From Hyphomicrobiales bacterium (GTDB taxonomy: Bacteria > Pseudomonadota > Alphaproteobacteria > Rhizobiales > JACESI01), in contig JBDXGY010000006.1 of NCBI GenBank assembly GCA_039989895.1, positions 496,001 through 560,000 on the forward strand: a stretch of DNA of 64,000 nt. Direction: 5' to 3'. The translations under genes and the position numbers were made by a program. Within the stretch, counting starts at the first letter, position 1. Each line of letters opens with the position of its first letter. This document shows positions 7,314-15,684 of the stretch, piece after piece. The notes beneath the pieces were generated by a model that worked only from the letters and a program-made list of their open reading frames with translations, made no database searches and had not been told where the DNA came from.

Positions 7314-8516
7314 ATGCACGTCAATTCTTGTCATGGTTTAATGGATATTCAAACTTCCCTCATTATAGCGACCACGCTTTCCTGTCTTATCTGGATTTAT
7401 CTGATTGTGTTCAACGGCTGGTTCTGGCTGGCCAATCAAGTGCTGGGTGCGGCTGCTTCGCGAAAAAAAGCCAAATGGCCCGCTGTTGTGGCTATGATTC
7501 CCGCTCGCAATGAGGCTGAGAGCATTGGCGCGGTGACAAAAAGCCATTTGGCAACAAAGTACCGTGGAGATTTCTCGCTGATTGTTGTGGATGATCAATC
7601 TAATGACGGAACTGGCGATATTGTCCGTGGGCTTGGCCAAAATTCAAAACGCGATGTGCATGTGGTGTCAAACAAACCATTGAGCGAGGGCTGGTCAGGA
7701 AAATTATGGGCGGTCCATAATGGTTTGCAGGCAGCCAAAGATCTTGCTCCAAATGCTTCTTATGTACTGTTGACCGATGCGGATATAACTCATGCACCGG
7801 ATGTTTTAGAAAAGCTTGTTTATAAGGCAGAGCATGATAGCCGCGTTCTCGTCTCAGTGATGGCCCATCTTGATGCGCGGGGTTTTTGGGGCAGCTTATT
7901 GATGCCAGCGTTTATTTTCTTTTTCCAGAAGCTTTATCCTTTTGCATCGACCAATGATAAAACAAGTCGGGTCGCGGGGGCGGCGGGTGGGTGTATGTTG
8001 GTCAATCGCGCTGCGCTTGAAGAGATTGGTGGTGTTGAGCGCATTCGCGGCTCTTTGATTGATGATTGCTCGCTCGCTTTGGCATTGAAAGACCCGAAAG
8101 GCGCAAAGCGGTCGGTCTTTCTTGGTTTTGATGAGGGGGTTGTTAGCCTGCGCGATAATCGTGCGCTTAACACGATCTGGAATATGGTCGCACGCACAGC
8201 TTTCACACAATTGCACTTTTCAAATCTTGCGCTTATCGGCGCTGTTATAGGCATGGCGCTGACGTATTTGATCGCGCCATTAGCATTTTTTACTGTGCCA
8301 CTTCACCAGTCGGTGTTGGCTTGCTTCTTGGGCCTTGGTGCTTGGCTTATGGCCATGGTTGCTTATTGCCCAACCTTGATCCGCTACAAGAAAAATACAT
8401 TTTGGGCGCTGCTGTTGCCGCTATCGGCCATGATTTATATGGCGATGACATTTTCCTCAGCAATCAACCACTGGCGCGGCAAGGGTGGGGCTTGGAAAGG
8501 GCGGACTTATTCTTGA
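7314..8516 (+). CDS. hpnB: HpnB, hopanoid-associated glycosyltransferase
   Basis: The 400-residue family-2 glycosyltransferase has an N-terminal membrane helix, a catalytic domain with PARNEAESI, VVDDQSNDGT and LLTDADITH (the DXD-like metal site), and two or three C-terminal helices from about residue 295. It is expected to act at the inner membrane on the hopanoid head group. It runs divergently from hpnC. Its last 10 bases overlap the 3' end of the convergent hpnA gene. No clear ribosome binding site precedes the ATG at 7314, and the in-frame ATG at 7341, nine codons further in, is a plausible alternative. Confidence 0.88.
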   Translation: MHVNSCHGLMDIQTSLIIATTLSCLIWIYLIVFNGWFWLANQVLGAAASRKKAKWPAVVAMIPARNEAESIGAVTKSHLATKYRGDFSLIVVDDQSNDGTGDIVRGLGQNSKRDVHVVSNKPLSEGWSGKLWAVHNGLQAAKDLAPNASYVLLTDADITHAPDVLEKLVYKAEHDSRVLVSVMAHLDARGFWGSLLMPAFIFFFQKLYPFASTNDKTSRVAGAAGGCMLVNRAALEEIGGVERIRGSLIDDCSLALALKDPKGAKRSVFLGFDEGVVSLRDNRALNTIWNMVARTAFTQLHFSNLALIGAVIGMALTYLIAPLAFFTVPLHQSVLACFLGLGAWLMAMVAYCPTLIRYKKNTFWALLLPLSAMIYMAMTFSSAINHWRGKGGAWKGRTYS

Positions 8517-9526
8517 AGGGCATCAATGGCGGTAAGGGGGCGTGTCAGGTGGCCTTCTTTCTTCAGCCATAAAAGAGATTCGGTGAGAGCCTCTTCAATC
8601 GGATAAAGATTGATGTCTAGATCATTCATTGCCTTTGAACAATCGAACTCAAACTTACGCCCTGCCATGCGAACACCTGCATAAGGCGCTTTGGGCGGCT
8701 TTTTGGTGAGGCGGCTGATCATCTTTTCTTCAATAAAAGAAGCGGTTGCCGCCAAGGCATAAGGCACTTGTGTTTTGGGCATAGAAAGCCCCGTGATTTT
8801 TTCCATCAACATGAGAAAATCCCGCATGTCGCGGTTTTTCCCGGTCAATAGATAGCGCTCGCCTGATTCACCCTCTCTTCCTGCAATTGCGATGGCATCA
8901 GCCAGAAGCTGCACATCAACAAAATTGATAATCTGATCAATCGTCGCCGGAATTTTGCCATTGGCTAAATCACGGATGAAACAAGTGGGCGCGGTCATAT
9001 TAAAATCTCCCGGCCCAAGCGGAGCTGATGGCATTACAATAATAGGTTCAATACGATAATTCGCATCAAGGACAATTTTCTCGGCCCGCCTTTTAGAGCG
9101 GGCATAAGCGCCAAATAAGGCATCATTGTTTGGCATATCATTTTCGCTAATACTGCGTGCGGTGCGTGGTCCTGTGATCGTGGTGACAAAGCTGGAACAA
9201 TGAACAAAGCGCTGCGCTTTGGCCTCAACGGCTGCCTCAAGTACCATATGCGTACCCTCGACATTCACTGATTGATAAATATCTTCGTCAGGCATCCAAA
9301 GAGCTGTAATTGCTGCAAGATGAAAAACCATCTCAACATCTTGCATAGCGGCAGATACAACAGCTTTATCAAGAATATCAGATTCAATGCGCTCAGCGCC
9401 ATCTTCTGGCGCGGCTTTAAAGGATTTATCTAGCGCTCGCACTTGATGACCATCAGTGAGAAGCCGCGCCACTAAATGACGACCGACAAACCCGTTTGCG
9501 CCAGTTACTAAAACGAGTTTACTCAT
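8507..9526 (-). CDS. hpnA: HpnA, hopanoid-associated sugar epimerase
   Basis: This extended short-chain dehydrogenase/epimerase has a VTGANGFVGRHL NAD(P)-binding motif at the N-terminus and the catalytic YARSK (YxxxK) near residue 143. The family accompanies hopanoid clusters and probably modifies the sugar of composite hopanoids. I choose the ATG at 9526 (339 residues, starting MSKLVLVTG) because GGAG precedes it by 8 bases and it forms an ATGA overlap with the upstream lipoprotein gene. A start at 9547 would add seven residues. The gene ends the - strand unit that includes a sulfotransferase. Confidence 0.92.
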   Translation of the reverse strand: MSKLVLVTGANGFVGRHLVARLLTDGHQVRALDKSFKAAPEDGAERIESDILDKAVVSAAMQDVEMVFHLAAITALWMPDEDIYQSVNVEGTHMVLEAAVEAKAQRFVHCSSFVTTITGPRTARSISENDMPNNDALFGAYARSKRRAEKIVLDANYRIEPIIVMPSAPLGPGDFNMTAPTCFIRDLANGKIPATIDQIINFVDVQLLADAIAIAGREGESGERYLLTGKNRDMRDFLMLMEKITGLSMPKTQVPYALAATASFIEEKMISRLTKKPPKAPYAGVRMAGRKFEFDCSKAMNDLDINLYPIEEALTESLLWLKKEGHLTRPLTAIDALQE

Positions 9527-10599
9527 GATGTGCTCCGCCCGCTGCAAACAAGAAGACCACTTTCACCAACACTGCCCAAAACCAGTTTGCCAGCCGTTTG
9601 TACTGCAACAGACGCTGCAGAAAATTTCTCACCGGTGGGATCGTCAAAGAGCGTCAAGACCTGTGTTCCTGATACTTTAACCACACGCGACGGGGCAAGA
9701 GCAAAACTGGGCCATTTATAACGATAAAGCGCAAGTCGTACGAGGCTTGGGTGAAGAGCAGCTAGAATAATGCCAGGCCGCCAGATGGTTAGATTATCGG
9801 GGCTACCCGGCAGGTCGACGGTATCACGGGCAGGGGTCTTTGGATAATAGCTGATGCGGTTGGCGCGGGTTTCGGCAATGGCCAGAAAATTGTTATCACC
9901 CAGCGGACGGTCAGGAAACTGGATGCCAATGCCGTTTGGAAAAGCGATACCTTGGACAAATGGTGTTTTGTCCTTGAAGAAGCGAACAAAACCAAGTGTT
10001 TTACCTAATACGTTTTCATAAAATGCATCAAAGCCGGCGCAATATTTTCTATCATGGGTTATGAGCAATGTTGGCGGCGATGTTTTGGTCTTGTTGAAGG
10101 CAAGGTCATTGGCTCTGCAAAATGAATAACTTGGCGTCATAACTGGTCTGGAGGAGTTTTGGCCATCAAGCTCAAATGTAACAATAGAAGGAAAGCGCTT
10201 ACCGTTCGATGTGGCACCGCGATTAACAAAGGCTATCCGTAATGTTTTATCTTCCAGCTCGATGCCATCAATTCCGTGAGGCCTCAAACCACCGGTTAGG
10301 GACTTGATAAGAGAGGAGACGTTAAGCGTCTTATTGTTCAAGGCGCTTTTCGGCACAATATAAAGACCGCCTTCGGGCGGCACGCCGCTTTCATCGCGGC
10401 TACGCCGATCATAGGCTGAAACCAACAAGTCACCATCTGGCAGGCGCACGATATCTTCCGCGCCTAATATCTCTAAGCCCTTGTCTTGATCAATCAAAGT
10501 GAGGCGGTGGCATTGGTCGTGTTGGTAGACGGTCTTTTGAGGCGCGTCAGAACAGGCACCTAAAACAAGGGCTGTTGTGATGAGGGCAATGCGGCGCAT
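9523..10599 (-). CDS. Lipoprotein, possible arylesterase/paraoxonase-like beta-propeller
   Basis: The product is about 358 residues. Residues 1-16 form a lipoprotein signal with the lipobox LGAC (C16), so the mature protein should be membrane-anchored. The body has repeated strand patterns such as IVRLPDGDLLVSAYDRR, GIAFPNGIGIQFPD and SPDNLTIWRPG, which resemble six-bladed propellers of the paraoxonase/SMP-30 group; this is a fold-level impression only and the substrate is unknown. The upstream sulfotransferase stop overlaps its start (TGATG), with an alternative GTG at 10602, and its stop overlaps the hpnA start. This arrangement implies joint translation with both. Confidence 0.68.
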   Translation of the reverse strand: MRRIALITTALVLGACSDAPQKTVYQHDQCHRLTLIDQDKGLEILGAEDIVRLPDGDLLVSAYDRRSRDESGVPPEGGLYIVPKSALNNKTLNVSSLIKSLTGGLRPHGIDGIELEDKTLRIAFVNRGATSNGKRFPSIVTFELDGQNSSRPVMTPSYSFCRANDLAFNKTKTSPPTLLITHDRKYCAGFDAFYENVLGKTLGFVRFFKDKTPFVQGIAFPNGIGIQFPDRPLGDNNFLAIAETRANRISYYPKTPARDTVDLPGSPDNLTIWRPGIILAALHPSLVRLALYRYKWPSFALAPSRVVKVSGTQVLTLFDDPTGEKFSAASVAVQTAGKLVLGSVGESGLLVCSGRSTS

Positions 10600-11693
10600 C
10601 ACCCAACAACCTCAGGCATTTGATAACGCCATTTATCAATAAAATGCGCACAGCGCGACGCGACATTTTCGGCCATTTCAGGCGATCCTTTAAAGGCGTT
10701 TTTCTTATAAGATTTCACGGAGCCTAGATATGTATCAAATGCAGGCTTTGCTAAATCGAAACCATCCAGTTCCAAGGTTTTATATATTGTCTCGAGCGAG
10801 CCAATCGGATCAGCACTTAATGCATCATAGCCAATTTCGACGAAGTCTGGTGCTTGAAAACCTGCCGTTTCTCGCTCAAACCGCTGCATCATTTCATCAT
10901 ATGTGGCCAACACAATCTCATCAATATTGAGGTGATCAAACTTTTGAAGGGCAAAAACTGGCAAAAGCTTATGATAAAAATTTCTCATAGAAAGAAAGAC
11001 TTCGAAGGGGTTTCTGTGAATATGAATGAACTTAGCGTTCGGAAAGGCTTCTTTTAAGAAAAGCGGGCAGCCAGTATAGACCGGATTTTTAATGAGAAGC
11101 TGTTTGCCTTGTTGGTGTGCCAGTTTGCGCATGAAATGAGTGAAGGCAAATTTGCGGCTTTCCCGCTCGGCCTGTGTGCAGTTTTCGAAGAATAGGCCGC
11201 GTTTTAACTGGTCATCAAATACGCTTGGGAAATAGATCGCATGATAAAAAGATATCGGTGTCATAGAAGCGAGCGCGATTTCATCTTCCTGCGGTGCATC
11301 GGGTGTGACGGGAATATTGTCGATATAGCGATCGCGTGGAATGCTACGCTCTAAAAGAGGCTGAAAAGCGCGCGCAATGCCAAACATATCCCATGGTAAT
11401 CCGGTCGCAATAGGATTCACATAGCTGAAGGTATCTGCCTTCACCATCGTATTATAAAGGTGTGTTGTGCCAGAGCGCCAATGGCCGAGAATGAAAATCG
11501 GTGGCGGTAACTCATCAGCTTCCGGCAGGCGGCTTTCCATGATGGCTTTTTCAATCGCAGAAATGGGCGCACGAGCAAGGGCCGCACCCCAGATACCTGC
11601 AGTTTTTAAAATTTTGTCTGATGAGGGCGCGCCGCCACGAGAAAAGACGGCGGATAAAGTTTTCAAATCTGCGCCACAAAGCGGATGAGACAT
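10599..11693 (-). CDS. Sulfotransferase family protein
   Basis: The 364-residue protein has the PAPS 5'-phosphosulfate loop GHWRSGTTHLY at residues 70-80 and a 3'-phosphate-binding segment HIHRNPFEVFLSMR near residue 225, both features of soluble sulfotransferases. It should move sulfate from PAPS to a hydroxyl acceptor that cannot be named from sequence. It is followed without a gap by the lipoprotein gene and then hpnA, so a lipid or sugar-lipid acceptor linked to hopanoids is a reasonable inference. It begins 32 bases after the ccmG stop and may share the ccm transcript. Confidence 0.85.
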   Translation of the reverse strand: MSHPLCGADLKTLSAVFSRGGAPSSDKILKTAGIWGAALARAPISAIEKAIMESRLPEADELPPPIFILGHWRSGTTHLYNTMVKADTFSYVNPIATGLPWDMFGIARAFQPLLERSIPRDRYIDNIPVTPDAPQEDEIALASMTPISFYHAIYFPSVFDDQLKRGLFFENCTQAERESRKFAFTHFMRKLAHQQGKQLLIKNPVYTGCPLFLKEAFPNAKFIHIHRNPFEVFLSMRNFYHKLLPVFALQKFDHLNIDEIVLATYDEMMQRFERETAGFQAPDFVEIGYDALSADPIGSLETIYKTLELDGFDLAKPAFDTYLGSVKSYKKNAFKGSPEMAENVASRCAHFIDKWRYQMPEVVG

Positions 11694-11725
11694 AATCGGC
11701 CTTCGGTTTTATTGTGTCTTTGTGT

Positions 11726-12307
11726 TTATTGAGTTAGCGCTTTTTCAATCGCTGGTATGAGCTCACTGTCTAGTCGTCTTTTGCTGATAGGGCCAATAAA
11801 TTTATAAACAATTGTTCCCTTATTATCGACGACAAAAGTTTCTGGTACGCCATAAACACCAAAATCAATTCCGACACGACCATTAGCATCAACGCCGATA
11901 GCGTCATAGGGATTGCCTAGCTCTTTTAGAAAGCTAAGCGCCGCATCGGGTTGGTCTTTGTAATTCAGCCCAAAAACCTTGAGACGCTCGTCTTTTGCTA
12001 ATTGTTTAACAAAAGGATGCTCATCTCGGCAAGGAATACACCATGAGGCCCACACATTGATTAGCGTGAGTTTTGCTTGACTGGCTGATTGAGTCGAAAA
12101 CCCTGGCAGCCCTGTGCCTTCAAGGGCAGCAAGTTCGAAAGTTGGTACCGGCTTGCCTATCAGGGCTGAAGGGACGGTTGAATTATCTTTCCCACTTGTA
12201 AGCTGAAAGAAAAATAAGGCGCAAAGAGCTGCAAATATAATCAAGGGCAGGAGATAGAAACCACTGCCACGTTTTCGAGGTTTTGATGCCTGAATATCAG
12301 AACTCAT
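11726..12307 (-). CDS. ccmG: CcmG/DsbE, thiol-disulfide interchange protein of cytochrome c maturation
   Basis: This 193-residue thioredoxin-fold protein has one N-terminal membrane helix (about 17-37) and a periplasmic domain with the redox pair WCIPC (C90 and C93) followed by the acidic DEHPF typical of CcmG. The conserved GVYGVPETFVVD cis-proline loop is also present. It keeps apocytochrome c cysteines reduced for haem attachment. Its ATG overlaps the ccmD stop by four bases. Confidence 0.93.
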   Translation of the reverse strand: MSSDIQASKPRKRGSGFYLLPLIIFAALCALFFFQLTSGKDNSTVPSALIGKPVPTFELAALEGTGLPGFSTQSASQAKLTLINVWASWCIPCRDEHPFVKQLAKDERLKVFGLNYKDQPDAALSFLKELGNPYDAIGVDANGRVGIDFGVYGVPETFVVDNKGTIVYKFIGPISKRRLDSELIPAIEKALTQ

Positions 12308-12477
12308 TGGCCCGTCTTTTCCTTGTCGTGTCGTGTAATGCCGTGTTGCTCTAATTCATTCAGTGCGTTTTTCTGCTTTTTGCGGTCACTGAACACCCAA
12401 AATGTCAGAACGATGAAAACAAGTGCAGTCACGACATATGACGCGGTGATATAGCCGTTTTGATCATCGAAAAACAT
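12304..12477 (-). CDS. ccmD: CcmD, small haem exporter subunit
   Basis: This short gene encodes 57 residues. One membrane helix (about 12-29, with YVVTALVFIVLTFWV) is followed by a basic stretch RKKQKN and a polar tail, which is the usual layout of CcmD. CcmD helps release holo-CcmE from the CcmABC complex. It starts 5 bases after the ccmC stop and its TGA overlaps the ccmG ATG. The assignment depends on both topology and position, since CcmD sequences are poorly conserved. Confidence 0.85.
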   Translation of the reverse strand: MFFDDQNGYITASYVVTALVFIVLTFWVFSDRKKQKNALNELEQHGITRHDKEKTGQ

Positions 12478-12482
12478 GCAAA

Positions 12483-13244
12483 CTATTCCGCTACCTGTTG
12501 TAAATCATTGCTGGACGCATCAAATGCCGCACGGCTTTGTAATGAGCGCACACGCCGACGCATGATTTCATTGCGCATGGCCATAAAATGCAATGACGTA
12601 AAGATAAAAGTAAAAGCAAAGGCCATCACCAGTAGCGGTACTAATATGTCAGAATGAATAGCAGGTCCATCAAGACGTAGAACGCTGGCCGGTTGATGCA
12701 GCGTATTCCACCAATCGACCGAGAATTTAATAATCGGAATATTGATAAATCCCACAAGGATCATCACCGCTGTTGCTTTTGCGGCTTTTGCTGGCTCTTC
12801 AATCACATTCCACAGCGCAATCAGCCCTAGATACATAATGAATAGCACCAAAACGGAGGTCAGACGCGCGTCCCAAATCCACCAAGTGCCCCATGTGGGT
12901 TTTCCCCATAAAGAGCCGGTAACGAGCGTGAGTAGAGCAAAAGCTGCACCAAGCGGAGCGGCGGCTTTAGCTGAGACATCAGCGAGAGGGTGCTTCCAAA
13001 CCAAAGTGCCAATGGCAGAAAAGGTCATCAACGTATAGGAAAACATAGCAAGCCAAGCTGATGGCACATGAATGAACATGATGCGCACGGTTTGACCTTG
13101 TTGGTAATCTTCAGGCGCAATAAAAAAGGCCATGTAAAGACCAATAACGGTCAATATGACCGCAAGGCTCACCGTGACTGGCAACAAAATAGCCGTGAGC
13201 TTCATAAATCGTGTTGGATTGGCAAGGGTTGTTACAATACCCAT
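12483..13244 (-). CDS. ccmC: CcmC, haem exporter membrane protein
   Basis: CcmC is a six-helix membrane protein that loads haem onto CcmE. The tryptophan-rich haem-handling motif is visible as WGKPTWGTWWIWDARLTS, and flanking histidines occur in FIHVPSAW and WNTLHQP. I use the ATG at 13244 (253 residues), which overlaps the previous stop as TGATG and has GAGAAG upstream; the ATG at 13277 lacks a ribosome binding site. The ccmA and ccmB genes that usually precede ccmC are missing here, and two glycosyltransferase-family genes stand in their place. Confidence 0.94.
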   Translation of the reverse strand: MGIVTTLANPTRFMKLTAILLPVTVSLAVILTVIGLYMAFFIAPEDYQQGQTVRIMFIHVPSAWLAMFSYTLMTFSAIGTLVWKHPLADVSAKAAAPLGAAFALLTLVTGSLWGKPTWGTWWIWDARLTSVLVLFIMYLGLIALWNVIEEPAKAAKATAVMILVGFINIPIIKFSVDWWNTLHQPASVLRLDGPAIHSDILVPLLVMAFAFTFIFTSLHFMAMRNEIMRRRVRSLQSRAAFDASSNDLQQVAE

Positions 13245-13858
13245 CAAATACTTCTCATTGTTTGGCGCTTTCGCCATTTATGAAAAGCGGCGCCGTCGTC
13301 AATATCGTCCAAATTATTGATATAAGACATCTTCCAGTGTTTGGGTAGTGTGGCAATCGTGTCTTTTAAGGTGTGAGATGACGACCATCTGACCTTTTTC
13401 ATGAAATTGGGCGGCGTTGGTCGAAGCCGCTTTAGACCAACAAGCCAGTAACCACCATCATCACAAGGACCAAAGACAGCGTCACTTTGCCCTAATTTGG
13501 CAAAAGCAAGTTCGATATGGTGGGGTTGGATCTCAGGTATATCGCTACCAATGATAAGGGCCGGGCCAGGGGGCAGATTTGCAAATGTGCTCGACATACG
13601 CAGACCAAGATCACCATCACCTTGTGCTTCCAGCTCAAAACCATGGAGGAGGGGGGCCGCATTGTCATCAATATCAATGTCTGGGGTGAGAGCGATGGAG
13701 AATTGGTAGGTGCCATGATCGGCAATTCGCTTTGAAACAGATGCCAGTGTATTGCGGTAAAATCGTAGCGTTTCTACTTTGCCGATATCGTGAGCAAGGC
13801 GAGTTTTGACGCGCCCAAAGCGCGGCGAACGAGCAAAGAGGATGACATGGCGTCGCAT
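13244..13858 (-). CDS. TIGR04282/DUF2064-type glycosyltransferase-like protein
   Basis: The 204-residue protein has the opening FARSPRFGRVKTRLA, an IIGSDIPEIQPHHIELAF segment near residue 97 and FGPCDDGGYWLVGL near residue 130. These are the marks of the DUF2064 (TIGR04282) family, a nucleotidyl/glycosyl-transferase-like fold of unclear substrate. It usually travels with a TIGR04283 glycosyltransferase, as here. The start overlaps the upstream gene as TGATG, and the stop overlaps the ccmC start in the same way, so the three are coupled. Confidence 0.82.
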   Translation of the reverse strand: MRRHVILFARSPRFGRVKTRLAHDIGKVETLRFYRNTLASVSKRIADHGTYQFSIALTPDIDIDDNAAPLLHGFELEAQGDGDLGLRMSSTFANLPPGPALIIGSDIPEIQPHHIELAFAKLGQSDAVFGPCDDGGYWLVGLKRLRPTPPNFMKKVRWSSSHTLKDTIATLPKHWKMSYINNLDDIDDGAAFHKWRKRQTMRSI

Positions 13859-14544
13859 CAGTATAACTTCACAATCAAATGGGGTGGCACTTTAATCCAG
13901 AATAAAAAGAGGCAGAATAGGTTGCGGCCTGAGCGTTTGAAATAACCATCGCGCTGAAATTTCTGTGCGCTTGTGGTTGCATCTGCATCCAATAAAACAA
14001 GGGCCTGTTTTCCATATAGTTTTTCAATTCGCCAGATCAAATCAACATCTTCCATGAGAGCTATATTTTTATAGCCTCCAAGCTGATTATAAAAGTCTCG
14101 GTTTATCAAAAGTGCTTGATCGCCATAGGGGAGTGCGAATTTTTCGCAGCGCCATGCAACCTGCCGCTCAAGCTTTCGCGCCTCATTGCTTCCATCGTCG
14201 AGCTTGAATCGAAAATATCCTGCCCGAAACTTGTTTTCAGGATTGGTGATGAAACGGTCAATGACTTTGTCCGCATGAGAAGAAAGGTGCGTGTCGGCAT
14301 GCAGAAATAATATCCACTCGGTTTTGGCTTCCAATGCACCTTGATGAAGCTGTTGCCCACGGCCCGGCGCTGTTTCAATCACCTTAGCGCCATTAGCCTT
14401 TGCCTTATTTTTTGTTGCATCTTTTGATCCGCCATCACAAATTATAATACACGCAATTTTATCTTGCTCCATCTTCTCAAGGCATGAAAGACAATGGGGG
14501 AGCGACTCAGCGGCATTTAATGTCGGGATAACAATTGTTATCAT
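13858..14544 (-). CDS. TIGR04283-type family 2 glycosyltransferase
   Basis: This is a 228-residue GT-A fold protein with IVIPTLNAAESL at the start, IICDGGSKDAT near residue 34, and ILFLHADTHLS (DXD-like) near residue 78, then MEDVDLIWR near residue 165. The C-terminus is hydrophobic (FCLFLFWIK), suggesting membrane contact. The family pairs with TIGR04282 proteins, and no substrate is established. It is the first gene of a - strand series that runs without large gaps through ccmCDG towards hpnA, and it faces secE across a 276-base gap. Confidence 0.82.
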   Translation of the reverse strand: MITIVIPTLNAAESLPHCLSCLEKMEQDKIACIIICDGGSKDATKNKAKANGAKVIETAPGRGQQLHQGALEAKTEWILFLHADTHLSSHADKVIDRFITNPENKFRAGYFRFKLDDGSNEARKLERQVAWRCEKFALPYGDQALLINRDFYNQLGGYKNIALMEDVDLIWRIEKLYGKQALVLLDADATTSAQKFQRDGYFKRSGRNLFCLFLFWIKVPPHLIVKLY

Positions 14545-14674
14545 TGGGGCATTCTGCCTTGTTTAAAGCTACGATGATTGCAAATATCACACTTTTTAAG
14601 ATTGTTGAGGTGCGAATCTGTGGCTGATATGTTCATTTATGTGAGATTTATGACATTTTCTAGTGAAATGCCTC

Positions 14675-14703
14675 TTGAGAAATATGAAAAGTGGGATTAG
14701 AAC
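14675..14703 (+). promoter_or_regulatory. Candidate promoter for secE-nusG
   Basis: TTGAGA (14675-14680) and TAGAAC (14698-14703) are separated by 17 bases. The -10-like box resembles the TAGACC box upstream of rpsM. It lies about 120 bases before secE in the divergent gap, which otherwise holds a GC-rich inverted repeat (AGGCGCG 14719-14725 with CGCGCCT 14744-14750) and no tRNA gene. Confidence 0.4.
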
Positions 14704-14820
14704 CACAGTAACTTTTTAAGGCGCGCGAGCTGTATTTTGCTTTCGCGCCTATAATTCGTCTAGAAAGCATATTGGAATAATCCGGTTGTTTTCAGCGATT
14801 GAGACAAAAGAGAAGCGTTT

Positions 14821-15018
14821 ATGGCGATAGGAAATCCGTTCAAGTTTTTGCAAGAAGTACGTGCGGAAACGTCTAAAGTTGTATGGCCTACACGCAATGA
14901 AACCTTGGTTACCACCATTATGGTGCTGATTATGGTCGTTATAGCATCGCTATTTTTTCTGGCGATTGATCAAATTTTAGGATGGGGCATCGGTTCGCTA
15001 TTGAGCGTCGGGCGTTAA
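14821..15018 (+). CDS. secE: SecE, preprotein translocase subunit
   Basis: This 65-residue protein is the short, single-helix form of SecE. The amphipathic part FLQEVRAETSKVVWPTRNE precedes one membrane helix (about 30-53). SecE clamps SecY in the translocation channel. It opens the secE-nusG-rplKAJL-rpoBC series. In many relatives a tRNA-Trp gene sits just before secE; none is visible here. Confidence 0.95.
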   Translation: MAIGNPFKFLQEVRAETSKVVWPTRNETLVTTIMVLIMVVIASLFFLAIDQILGWGIGSLLSVGR

Positions 15019-15054
15019 TTTAGACAACAAAAGCGATGCGGAGAAGATAACAAT

Positions 15055-15585
15055 ATGGCCATGCGCTGGTACATCGTGAATGCTTATTCGAACTTTGAGA
15101 AAAAAGTTTGCGAGGCGATTCAGGAAAAAGTTGAGAAGAAGGGACTTCAGGATCTCGTTGAGAGCGTGATTGTGCCGACGGAAAAAGTTGTTGAAGTGCG
15201 TCGCGGCCGTAAGGTCGATGCGGAGCGCAAATTTTTCCCAGGCTACGTGCTGGTTCGCATGGAGCTGACGGACGAAACGTTCCACCTCATCAAAGAAACG
15301 CCGAAGGTAACGGGTTTCCTTGGTAATGATTCCAAGCCCGCACCTATTTCTGATGCGGAAGCTGATCGTATTTTGATGCAGGTGCAAGATGGCGTTGATC
15401 GTCCTAAGCCATCGATCACTTTCGAGATTGGCGAAAAGGTCAAAGTTTCAGACGGTCCATTCTCGGACTTCGACGGGTTTGTTGAAGAGATCGATGAGGA
15501 TCGTGCAAGAGTTAAAGTAACAGTTTCAATTTTTGGTCGGGCAACCCCGGTCGAACTCGAATTTGGTCAAGTCAACAAGCTTTGA
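15055..15585 (+). CDS. nusG: NusG, transcription elongation and termination factor
   Basis: The 176-residue protein has the NGN domain (WYIVNAYSNFEKKV to about residue 110, with FFPGYVLVRM) and a C-terminal KOW domain (EKVKVSDGPFSDFDGFVEEI). It binds RNA polymerase and couples it to Rho or the ribosome. GGAGAAG precedes the ATG at 15055; an ATG two codons further in is a possible alternative. Confidence 0.97.
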   Translation: MAMRWYIVNAYSNFEKKVCEAIQEKVEKKGLQDLVESVIVPTEKVVEVRRGRKVDAERKFFPGYVLVRMELTDETFHLIKETPKVTGFLGNDSKPAPISDAEADRILMQVQDGVDRPKPSITFEIGEKVKVSDGPFSDFDGFVEEIDEDRARVKVTVSIFGRATPVELEFGQVNKL

Positions 15586-15598
15586 CCAAAACATTGTG

Positions 15599-15684
15599 TG
15601 GGAGGGGCGACGCTTCGCCGGCGTTTAAACCGTACCACGCAAACTCAACATAACGTCAGCCAAGGCTGACAAAAGGAGTAGAAA
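15599..15684 (+). promoter_or_regulatory. rplK leader, candidate L1-binding site and RBS hairpin
   Basis: GTGG at 15599-15602 can pair with CCAC at 15635-15638, enclosing a GGCGA...TCGCC stem (15607-15611 with 15616-15620) and purine-rich internal loops. L1 represses its own operon by binding an rRNA-like site in this leader in other proteobacteria. A second perfect hairpin, GTCAGCC/GGCTGAC (15655-15661 and 15664-15670), sits directly before the AAAAGGAG ribosome binding site. The helices are seen; the L1 role is inferred. Confidence 0.45.

Noticed and set aside
8507-8516. Shared sequence of hpnB and hpnA ends as a regulatory antisense site
   Set aside because: The overlap is only 10 bases at convergent 3' ends, common in compact genomes, with no further sign of antisense control.
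14545-14820. tRNA-Trp gene expected before secE
   Set aside because: I read both strands for a cloverleaf with a CCA anticodon and found none; only a GC-rich inverted repeat and a promoter-like pair are present.
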